Source of the DNA: Rhodospirillaceae bacterium
GTDB lineage: Bacteria; Pseudomonadota; Alphaproteobacteria; Rhodospirillales; Casp-alpha2
DNA length: 64,000 nucleotides
NCBI GenBank assembly: GCA_002696205.1
Contig: NZRL01000132.1
Span: 28,863-92,862 of the forward strand
Direction: 5' to 3'
Below the pieces are notes generated by a model. It was not told where the DNA came from and searched no databases. It worked only from the letters and a program-made list of their open reading frames with translations. Shown here piece by piece: positions 48,902 through 56,974 of this stretch; the first letter of the stretch is position 1; every line of letters begins with the position of its first letter. The translations under genes and the position numbers were made by a program.

Positions 48902-49848
48902 CGCGATCTCCTCTGCCAGCTCAGCAGCGGCCGGGTGGCCAGGCGCACCGCATAGGTCGAAAGCGTGCCCAGGCCGCCGATCATCAGCATCCCGACGACA
49001 ATGTCCGGATAGTTGATCAACGAATAGGCGTTCCAGGTGAAGTAGCCGATGCCGTACTGGCCCGAGATGATTTCACCGGCCAGCAGCGAGAACCAGGAAA
49101 CCCCCATGCCAATTGCGAGGCCCGCCGTGATCGACGGCAGGGCCGCCGGAATGACGACGTGCCAGAAGATTTCCCGCCGGTTGGCGCCCAGGGATTTCGC
49201 CGCGCGGATCAGGACGTCCGGCGTCAACTCCGCCCCATGGGCGGTGTTCAGAATGATCGGGAACAGGGCGCCCAGGAACGTGATGTAGATGATCGAACTT
49301 TCCTCGGTCGGCCACATCAGGATGGCCAGCGGGATCCAGGCGACGGCCGGGATCGGGCGAAGAATTTCGATATAGGGCGAGATCACGTCACGGGCCAGGC
49401 GCGAGCGGCCGATCACCAGGCCGAGCAGAATACCCAGGCCGACGGCGCTCATGTAGCCGATGAAGATGCGCTGCATCGACACCGCGATGTGAATGTAAAA
49501 CTCGGTCGATTGGACGTGGGCGACGAAGGCCGTCCAGACTTTCACGGGCGAGGGGATGTTCTCGAAATTGATGAAGTAGTTGAAGTTGATCGCGGTCGCC
49601 CATTGCCAGATCAGGACACCGACGGCCAAGGCCGTCAGGCGGATCGACCAGGATTTGGCAAAGGCTTTGACCGCCTTCGGCTTCATCGCGGCGCCCAGCA
49701 GCACGGCGATCGCTTCGCGCGGGGTGACGGCTTTTTCCGCCTCGGTTTCCGGGGTGTTGACGGTTTCGGGCATGGCCTCGGCAGCACCTTCGGGCGCGGC
49801 CTGGGCGGCACCGGCGGCCGCCTGCGTGTCGGGGGGGGAAGCATTCAT
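48898..49848 (-). CDS. ABC transporter permease, NrtB/SsuC-like
   Basis: EILRPIPAVAWIPLAILMWPTEESSIIYITFLGALFPIILNTAHG. Confidence 0.92.
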   Translation of the reverse strand: MNASPPDTQAAAGAAQAAPEGAAEAMPETVNTPETEAEKAVTPREAIAVLLGAAMKPKAVKAFAKSWSIRLTALAVGVLIWQWATAINFNYFINFENIPSPVKVWTAFVAHVQSTEFYIHIAVSMQRIFIGYMSAVGLGILLGLVIGRSRLARDVISPYIEILRPIPAVAWIPLAILMWPTEESSIIYITFLGALFPIILNTAHGAELTPDVLIRAAKSLGANRREIFWHVVIPAALPSITAGLAIGMGVSWFSLLAGEIISGQYGIGYFTWNAYSLINYPDIVVGMLMIGGLGTLSTYAVRLATRPLLSWQRRSR

Positions 49849-50113
49849 CGCGCCATGGCTCCTTGGAATTCGGTTTTCTTCGTTTATTGACCACGCCGGA
49901 CTTGGGGCCGGCGGGGTGCAGGCGTTGGCGCCTGCGCAGGTTGGGTTCTTGGTCGTCGGCGCCCCCGCAGGAGGCCTGTGGATCGGTCGTATGCCGGGGC
50001 TTCCGGCCTTTCCGCGAACCATGCCGCCCGTTTCCGGGCGACGCGGCAAGCGGCTTGGAAAAGGCGGCGGGGCGACGGTCGGATAATCGCCGCCCCGCCA
50101 TTCAGGCGTGTGA

Positions 50114-51478
50114 TTAGCTCGACTTCATCGCGATGGCTTCGTCGAAGTCGATGACCTTGCCACCCGACGAGGCCGCGAACTTTTCGGCTTCGCCGCGGCG
50201 CAGGAAGGTCGAGAACTCACCCTTCGGCGTGACGACCCAGAAGGCGGTCTTGCCGAACAGTTTGAGGCCCGTTTCCACGTCGTAGACGTAGGTCGAGTTG
50301 ATCTTGGCGCCCGTCGCCCGGAACTTGGCGACCGCGGTCAGGAATTCGGGAAGGGTTTTGAATTCCTTGATGCCGTCACGCGCGTGCCAGATCTGGTTCG
50401 GCAGGCCCGCATTGGCGACCTTGGGGTCGACGATCGCGGCTTTGTCGGCCTCGTAGTCGACGCCCATGTCCTTGTAGGCGGCCTTGATGTACTTCTCGTC
50501 GATCCAGTCGTCGAAATCCAACGGCGGGATGGCCTTTTCCTTGACCAGAACCGTGTGGTCGAACTTCAACGCTTCCGTCCACTTGGGCTTGATCGTCGGA
50601 TCGAGGGTCAGGTGACCGCCTTCGGAGAAGTAGATGAACAGCACCTCTTTCTCGACGCCGGTCCACTTTTCCATCAGGTCGGTGGCCCGCATGGGGTCTT
50701 CCTTGATCCACTTGCCGGCGGCGTAGACGGCCTTGATGAAGGCCTGAACGACTTCCGGATAATCGTCGGCCAGGTCCTTACGCACGACGACGCCGTGCAG
50801 GTAGGGAACGCCGGCTTCCGAGCCGTCATAGATCTTGCGGCCGGTGCCGCGGAATTCCATGATTTCGGACCAGGGGCAGAAATCGGAGTGGGCATCGATC
50901 TTGCCGGCGGCGATGTTCGCCGCACCCACGGCCGGGCTCTGGTTCTTCAACTGGAACTTGATGTTGTTGTCCTGCGCGGCCTTGAGCAGCATGCCCCAGG
51001 CGGCGGAGCCGACGGGGGTGGACACGGCTTTGCCTTCAAGATCGCCGATCTTATAGAGATCGGATTTCACGGGAACGACGATGGCGTTGCCCGAGCCCTT
51101 GAGGTTGTAGCCGGTGCCCGCGACGTAATAGGTCCGCAGGCTGTCGGTGGCCTGGAACTTGGCGCCGTTGACGATCAGCGGATAATCGCCCATCACGCCG
51201 ATGTTCAGCTTATTGGCCATCATCTGGTTGGTGATCGGGCCGCCCGAGGAATAGTCGGCCCAGCTGATGTCGTAATCGACATCCTTGTACTTACCGTCTT
51301 TCGGCAGGTACTTCTCAAGCAGCTTAAGCTCCTTGATGACGATCCCCGCCGTATACGTATCCGTGCACATGCTTTGGTGGCCAATCGCGACCTTGATGGT
51401 CTTGGCCTGAGCCGGCGCCATTGCCGTGAGCGCCAGAACGGCCCCCAACGCGAGTCCCTGAGTAATGTGCCTGAGCAT
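50114..51478 (-). CDS. ABC transporter substrate-binding protein, NrtA/SsuA-like with NosL-like C-terminal extension
   Basis: 454 aa; signal peptide, KVAIGHQSMCTDTYTAG; C-terminal STYVYDVETGLKLFGKTAFWVVTPKGEFSTFLRRGEAEKFAASSGGKVIDFDEA. Confidence 0.85.
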   Translation of the reverse strand: MLRHITQGLALGAVLALTAMAPAQAKTIKVAIGHQSMCTDTYTAGIVIKELKLLEKYLPKDGKYKDVDYDISWADYSSGGPITNQMMANKLNIGVMGDYPLIVNGAKFQATDSLRTYYVAGTGYNLKGSGNAIVVPVKSDLYKIGDLEGKAVSTPVGSAAWGMLLKAAQDNNIKFQLKNQSPAVGAANIAAGKIDAHSDFCPWSEIMEFRGTGRKIYDGSEAGVPYLHGVVVRKDLADDYPEVVQAFIKAVYAAGKWIKEDPMRATDLMEKWTGVEKEVLFIYFSEGGHLTLDPTIKPKWTEALKFDHTVLVKEKAIPPLDFDDWIDEKYIKAAYKDMGVDYEADKAAIVDPKVANAGLPNQIWHARDGIKEFKTLPEFLTAVAKFRATGAKINSTYVYDVETGLKLFGKTAFWVVTPKGEFSTFLRRGEAEKFAASSGGKVIDFDEAIAMKSS

Positions 51479-51805
51479 TGTTAAATTCTCCTTTGCTCTG
51501 CATCAAAGTTGTCTCGTTTCACCCTGTATAATTGCAATTAGCTTGCCAGTTTCCGCATCTGCGAAGTAATTTTAACTCATTGTTTTTATTGGGAAAATTA
51601 GGTCTTTTTGTTGGGTTTTGCTGCGCCGCGCCGGGCAAATGACGCTTTTTTAATCTCCGCCCTATTTCTGTATAATTTTTAGTCACAGAGTCCGCCGAAT
51701 CGAAGATACAAGTTGTCTTTGCGTGATCCATCGGATCGCCTGAAACAGCTTGCTCCAGGCGCCCTGAACAAGCCGCCGGGCGGACCGGAAAATCCGCGCC
51801 GGACA

Positions 51806-52381
51806 TCATCGGCCACCCTCTTTCGTCGTGCCGTCTAGGAGATTTTCAAACCAGGAAACAGTCGCATCATCGGCCCATTCCCGCGCACCGAGCGCGGCAT
51901 GGGTGATCTCGCCCGTCGGGCCGACCAGAAACGTCGCGGGCAGGGCGCCGACATGCCAGTCGCGCCCGGCCACGCCGTCGGCGTCGAGCAAAATGCCCAA
52001 ATCGCCGACATCGACTTGTTTCAAAAACCGGTCGATCCCGGACCTTTTGTCACCCAGGTTCACGGCGACCACGCGCAGCCCCTTGGGCGCCAGTCGCGCC
52101 TGCAATTTACCAAGCGCCGGCATCTCGATCCGGCAAGGCGCGCACCACAATGCCCAGAAATTCACCAAGGTGAACTGCCCCTTCCGGTCACGCAGCGAAA
52201 AGGCTCCCTCATCGAGGTCTGGCAGATTCAGATCCGGCGCCGGAATCGCTTGCGGCGCCGGAGCCATTGGCTCGGGCCCGGCGGCAGCACCGTCGGAGCC
52301 GCCGGCACCGATCAGAAGTGCAGCGGATAAAACGGAATTTCGAAGAAAGACAAGTACTCGGCGGCGGGGCGGGCGGCGCAT
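51806..52381 (-). CDS. TlpA-like thioredoxin family protein
   Basis: FTLVNFWALWCAPCRIEMPALGKLQ; start trimmed to MRRPPRRRVLVFLRN. Confidence 0.9.
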   Translation of the reverse strand: MRRPPRRRVLVFLRNSVLSAALLIGAGGSDGAAAGPEPMAPAPQAIPAPDLNLPDLDEGAFSLRDRKGQFTLVNFWALWCAPCRIEMPALGKLQARLAPKGLRVVAVNLGDKRSGIDRFLKQVDVGDLGILLDADGVAGRDWHVGALPATFLVGPTGEITHAALGAREWADDATVSWFENLLDGTTKEGGR

Positions 52382-52391
52382 CGCCGGCGCC

Positions 52392-53144
52392 CTACCAACG
52401 GCCGATGCGGGTGCGGTAACGGAACGCCTCGGCGACCGCGTGACGAATGCAGAAATCGATGGCGACGCCGTTAACATCGAAGTTCACCTGTTCGGTGCGG
52501 ACGACGGTGTCGCCGGGTTCGATATCGAGCATCGCCGCCATCCGGGGGGCCGCCTTGACCATATCCATGATCACGTCACCGAACGCGATCGGCACGCCGC
52601 GCGACCGTTCCAGCAAAGTGCAAACATCACTGGATTCCAGATCGCCCTCGGTCAACGGTTCGGCCACTTCGTTCAACAAAAACCGCTCTTCGTGGCAGAC
52701 CGGCGCGCCGTTTGCGAGACGCAGGCGGCGCACCGCGGTCACCGCCGTTCCCGCCGGAATGCCGAGCGCCTGGCGAACTTGGGCATTTGCTTTGACCTCG
52801 GTCCGTTCGAGAAGGCGTGCCGTCGCGGCGACACCGTTGGGGCCGAGCGCTTCGCCCAATCCCTGCAGCCGGCGCATGTCCAACTCCGCCTTGACCCCGC
52901 GGACGAAATGGCCCTGGCCTTGATGGCTTTCGACCATGCCCGATTTCTTGAGAGCATCAAGCGCGTGACGAACCGTGACCCGAGAGACCCCGAACTTGCG
53001 AACCAGGGAATGTTCCGACGGCAGGCGGGAGCCCGGCTGAATCTCCCCGGCGTTGATCCGCCGCGCGAGCCAATCGCGAACCACGACGTATTTCGGAAGG
53101 GTCTCTCTTTCCTGGGTCACGATATTCTGGATCACGTGGTTCAT
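52392..53144 (-). CDS. GntR family regulator, UTRA (HutC) subfamily
   Basis: LARRINAGEIQPGSRLPSEHSLVRKFGVSRVTVRHALDALKKSGMV plus UTRA-like C-terminus. Confidence 0.92.
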   Translation of the reverse strand: MNHVIQNIVTQERETLPKYVVVRDWLARRINAGEIQPGSRLPSEHSLVRKFGVSRVTVRHALDALKKSGMVESHQGQGHFVRGVKAELDMRRLQGLGEALGPNGVAATARLLERTEVKANAQVRQALGIPAGTAVTAVRRLRLANGAPVCHEERFLLNEVAEPLTEGDLESSDVCTLLERSRGVPIAFGDVIMDMVKAAPRMAAMLDIEPGDTVVRTEQVNFDVNGVAIDFCIRHAVAEAFRYRTRIGRW

Positions 53145-53195
53145 AACGGGGAACGGGTCAGACGTTTCGGGATACGGGCGGTGAAGCGACTCCGC

Positions 53196-54158
53196 TTATT
53201 CGCTGCGGATCCGGCCGAGCGCCCAGCGGATGTTCTTGCGGACGTCGGGATCGGGATCGTCGAGATGGGCTTCCAGCGCCGGAACGGCTTCGGGGGCTTC
53301 GATCTCGCCGAGAGCCGCCGCCGCTTCCTTGCGCAGGTTGGAAATATCGTGGTCGAGCGACGGGATGATTTCGGGCACCGCCTCGGCCACGCCCAGCTTG
53401 CCGAGCGAGCGGATCGACTTCTGCCGGACCTGCCAGTATTCGTCGGTCAAGGCTGCGCGAAGGGCCGGGGCCGCGACCGTCGACTGCACCTTGCACAGCG
53501 TTTCGGCGGCGATTTCGCGCACCTGCCAGTCGCTATCGGTCAGCGACTGGGCCAGCGCCTCGGCGGCGGCGGTCGTCACGGAAAAACCGAGCGCGCCGGC
53601 GGCGGTCCGCCGCACGGCGGGCTCCACATCCTTCAACATGGACATCAGGGCCGGCAGGGCGTCTTCGGTTTTCAGATAGCCGACGACGCTGATCGCTTCG
53701 GAACGGACCGTCGCGTCTTCGTCGGAAAAGGCATCCAACGCCGGCTTCAGGCTTTCCGTCCGCTTCAGTTCGCGAAGGGCCCGCAGCGAGGCGGCGCGAA
53801 CGAACGCACTTTCGTGGGTCACGAAGGGCAGGATCGGATCGGCGGCGGCCGGGTCTTTCAATTCGGCCATGGAATCGGCGGCCGCCTGGGCGACGCCCGC
53901 GTCCTCGTCGACCACGGCAACGACCAAGGCGTCGGCCGTTTCCGGGCCGTCGAATTCGGCCAACGCCAAAGCGACCTGAAGCCGCACTTCGCGGGCTTCG
54001 TCACCAAGCGCCTTTTTCAGATAGGTCACGGCCGAAGGATCGGCGCTGTCGGCCAGATCCATGACGGCGACCCGGCGGGTCCCGGGATCGGGATCGTCCA
54101 AACGGTCGACGATATCCTCGACTTCGTCGAACTGCTCGAAGGGCTCGAATGCGGACAT
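53196..54158 (-). CDS. HEAT-repeat protein
   Basis: Repeated helices, e.g. DSDWQVREIAAETLCKVQSTVAAPALRAALTDEYWQVRQKSIRSLGKLG. Confidence 0.9.
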   Translation of the reverse strand: MSAFEPFEQFDEVEDIVDRLDDPDPGTRRVAVMDLADSADPSAVTYLKKALGDEAREVRLQVALALAEFDGPETADALVVAVVDEDAGVAQAAADSMAELKDPAAADPILPFVTHESAFVRAASLRALRELKRTESLKPALDAFSDEDATVRSEAISVVGYLKTEDALPALMSMLKDVEPAVRRTAAGALGFSVTTAAAEALAQSLTDSDWQVREIAAETLCKVQSTVAAPALRAALTDEYWQVRQKSIRSLGKLGVAEAVPEIIPSLDHDISNLRKEAAAALGEIEAPEAVPALEAHLDDPDPDVRKNIRWALGRIRSE

Positions 54159-54178
54159 GGTCTCGGGCTCCTTATCGA

Positions 54179-54412
54179 CTAGCGCAGCAGGAAGGGAATG
54201 TGCACGGACACGGCACCCGTCGGGCAATCGGCCTCGCAGGGCATGCAGTACCAGCATTCGTCGTACTTCATGAACGCCTTGCCGGTCTGATCCGAGATGC
54301 GCAGCACGTCCAGCGGGCAGACATCGACGCAGACGGTGCAGCCCTTGTCGGCGATGCACTTGTCGTCATCGACGACGACCGGGACGGAAGAGGATTGTTG
54401 TGCGAGAGGCAT
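54179..54412 (-). CDS. 2[4Fe-4S] ferredoxin, AprB N-terminal-like
   Basis: 77 aa; CIADKGCTVCVDVCP and CWYCMPCEADCP. Confidence 0.9.
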   Translation of the reverse strand: MPLAQQSSSVPVVVDDDKCIADKGCTVCVDVCPLDVLRISDQTGKAFMKYDECWYCMPCEADCPTGAVSVHIPFLLR

Positions 54413-54451
54413 GGGAATTCTCCTGGTGTTGTCTGTCTACGACGGGGCGGA

Positions 54452-56191
54452 TCAGGCCTGGGCCTTGATGCGCTGTTTGTCGTAGGCGTCCTTTTCGTCT
54501 TCATCGATGGGGATGACGTAGGGGTCGACTTCCTTCTTGCGGATCGTCATCTGACCGGCGTCGTCCTTGGACAGGATCGAGTGGCAGAACCAGTTCTCGT
54601 TGTCCCGTTCCGGATAATCGGCGCGGTTGTGATAAAGACCCCAGCGGCTTTCCGTGCGGAACAGCGAGGCGAAGGCCGCCATGTCGGCGCAGTCCATGAT
54701 CGACGCAACCTCGAGAGAGCGCATCAATTCGTGGGCGTTGGTCACGGCCATTTCGTTTTCCATGGCCTCGCGCGTTTCGGCGAACCGGTCCTGGGCCAGC
54801 TGCATCTTGCGGGTGACCTTGGGCGGCTGCAGGTAGTCGTTGACCAGGCGCCGGGTCTTGTACTCGATCTGGTTCGGCGGAATGCCGTCGTCGCGCAGGG
54901 TCGGCGCCAGGACGCGCTTCTTCTCGGCGGCGATGAAATCCTCGTCGATGTCGGCGAAATCGACCTCGTTCACGAAGTCGACGGCGTGTTCACCGGCGAC
55001 CGCACCGTTGGTGAAGGCCCCCAGCATGTAGTTATGCGGCACGCTGGCCATGTCGCCGGCGGCATAAAGGCCCGGAACCGTGGTGCAGGCGTTGTCGTCG
55101 ACATAGACGCCGGACGCCGAATGGCCCGAGCAGAAGCCGATTTCCGAGATATGCATCTCGATCATGCCGTGGCGGTAATCGTTGTGGCGGTTGACCTGGA
55201 ACCGGCCGCGGGTCGGGCGTTCGACCTCGTGCAGGATGGTCTCGATTTCCGAGATCGTCTCGTCGGCCAGGTGGTTGAGCTTCAGGAACACCGGCCCCTT
55301 GCCCGACTGCAGTTCGTTGTAGAACTCCTGCATCATCTGGCCGGACCAGTAATCGCATTCGATGAATCGCATGCCTTCGTTGTTGGCCGTGTAGCCGCCG
55401 AAGGGCCCGGCCACATAGGCGCAGGCGGGACCGTTGTAGTCCTTGATCAGCGGATTGATCTGGAAGCATTCCAGGTTCGCCAGCCCCGCGCCGGCGTGAT
55501 ACGCCATGGCGTAGCCGTCGCCCGAGTTGGCGGCGTTCTCATAGGTGCCGTAGAGATAGCCCGAGGTCGGCAGACCCAAACGCCCGGCGGCCCCCATGCA
55601 GAGGATCACGGCCTTGGCGCGGACGACCAGGAATTCGGCGTTGCGCGTGTTGACGGCGATGGCGCCGGCGATGCGGCCGTCCTTGCCGGTCAGCAGGCGG
55701 GTCGCCATGTAGCGGTTGGAGATCAGCAGACGCGCCCGCTTGAGCTGGCGATACAGCGCCTTCTTCACGGTGTCGCCGTTCGGCATGGGCAGGACGTAGG
55801 TGCCGATGTGGTGCACCTTCTTGACGTCGAAGTCGCCGTTTTCGTCCTTCTGGAAACGGATGCCGAAGTTATCCAGCTCCTGAATGATTTCGTAGCAGTT
55901 CTCGGCGTATTTCAGGACCGCCGCCTGATCGACGATGCCGTCGTTGGCGACGGTGATTTCCTTCACATACTGCTCGGGCGTCGAATGGCCGGGGATGACG
56001 GCGTTGTTCAGGCCGTCCATGCCCATGGAGATGGCGCCGGAGCGCTTCACATTGGCCTTTTCCAAGAGGATGACCTTGGCGTCGGGATTTTTCTTCTTGG
56101 CCTTGTAGGCGGCCATCGGGCCGGCCGTGCCGCCGCCGATGACGAGGATGTCGCAATCGACTTGCGAGGTGCCTTCGGTGATTTCGTCCAT
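54452..56191 (-). CDS. FAD-dependent oxidoreductase, AprA/fumarate reductase flavoprotein-like
   Basis: 579 aa; DILVIGGGTAGPMAAYKAKKK, EKANVKRSGAISMGMDGLNN, GLYAAGDMASVPHNYMLGAFTNGAVAGE. Confidence 0.9.
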   Translation of the reverse strand: MDEITEGTSQVDCDILVIGGGTAGPMAAYKAKKKNPDAKVILLEKANVKRSGAISMGMDGLNNAVIPGHSTPEQYVKEITVANDGIVDQAAVLKYAENCYEIIQELDNFGIRFQKDENGDFDVKKVHHIGTYVLPMPNGDTVKKALYRQLKRARLLISNRYMATRLLTGKDGRIAGAIAVNTRNAEFLVVRAKAVILCMGAAGRLGLPTSGYLYGTYENAANSGDGYAMAYHAGAGLANLECFQINPLIKDYNGPACAYVAGPFGGYTANNEGMRFIECDYWSGQMMQEFYNELQSGKGPVFLKLNHLADETISEIETILHEVERPTRGRFQVNRHNDYRHGMIEMHISEIGFCSGHSASGVYVDDNACTTVPGLYAAGDMASVPHNYMLGAFTNGAVAGEHAVDFVNEVDFADIDEDFIAAEKKRVLAPTLRDDGIPPNQIEYKTRRLVNDYLQPPKVTRKMQLAQDRFAETREAMENEMAVTNAHELMRSLEVASIMDCADMAAFASLFRTESRWGLYHNRADYPERDNENWFCHSILSKDDAGQMTIRKKEVDPYVIPIDEDEKDAYDKQRIKAQA

Positions 56192-56330
56192 GGGTCGGTC
56201 CTTTCGGTCTTTGGCGCCTCCCCTGGGTCACATATGCCTTGAAGTATAGTGCGACGCGGGGGGACGTCTGGTCGGTCTTGTCTGCCTTTGGCGCGGCGTC
56301 GCGCCCTCAGGTCTGGAACTTGTTTCTATC

Positions 56331-56353
56331 GTCATGGTGCACCGCACCATGAC
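56331..56353. promoter_or_regulatory. Perfect inverted repeat upstream of the flavoprotein gene
   Basis: GTCATGGTGC-acc-GCACCATGAC, 10-bp arms. Confidence 0.55.
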
Positions 56354-56367
56354 CGGCTGTCTGTCAA

Positions 56368-56721
56368 CTAATTGCCAATGCTGTCGATGGCGCCGTCGAT
56401 TGCATTGACGACGGTCGTATCGATGCCTTTGAAGGCCAGCGCGCCGATGGCGCCGCGCAGCATTTCCCAGGGGTAGATGCCTTTCGCGTAACCGTCCGAG
56501 AAAACGATGTTGATGGCGTAGACGCCGACGGCCTCGACGCCCGTGATGGTCAGATCCTCGTCGGCGGGAACATCCCAGCCTTTCAGGCGCGCACTTTCCG
56601 ATCGGGCGGAGCGGCTCATCTGGCGCAGGGCGGGCGCGCTCAAGCTCTGGCGCAGGCCGTCGGGCCAGGTGATTTCCAGCGACGAACGGTCGGCGGGAAC
56701 GGTGATACCGGTGGGCTGCAT
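56368..56721 (-). CDS. DUF971 family protein
   Basis: SLEITWPDGLRQSLSAPALR ... AVGVYAINIVFSDGYAKGIYPWEML. Confidence 0.85.
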   Translation of the reverse strand: MQPTGITVPADRSSLEITWPDGLRQSLSAPALRQMSRSARSESARLKGWDVPADEDLTITGVEAVGVYAINIVFSDGYAKGIYPWEMLRGAIGALAFKGIDTTVVNAIDGAIDSIGN

Positions 56722-56974
56722 GGTCGGGCTCCTCAAAACGTATAGGGGGGATGGGCTCCCGCAATTCGAGCCTTCATCCAAGACCCGCGCCTCGTTTCGG
56801 AAAAGCAATTCGTTGACAGAACCGACTTTATTTTTCCCCGGCAATTAATTGACGGAACGGAGGGCGCCCGCGCGGGCATAGTCCGGCCAACCTCGCCGAA
56901 GCCCGATTCAGGCCCCCGGCGATCCCCGTTTCAAGACCGGCGCCCCGCACCGGCATATGCAAAGGACTTCGGCC

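Noticed and set aside
54179-56191. Dissimilatory APS reductase aprBA
   Set aside because: Ferredoxin lacks the AprB tail, and no sat/qmo/dsr genes nearby.
51828-56242. 784-aa and 697-aa plus-strand ORFs (51828-54182, 54149-56242)
   Set aside because: Antisense to TlpA, GntR, HEAT, ferredoxin and flavoprotein genes with recognisable motifs.
56866-56877. GCCCGCGCGGGC palindrome upstream of korA
   Set aside because: Short all-GC palindromes are expected by chance at this GC content.
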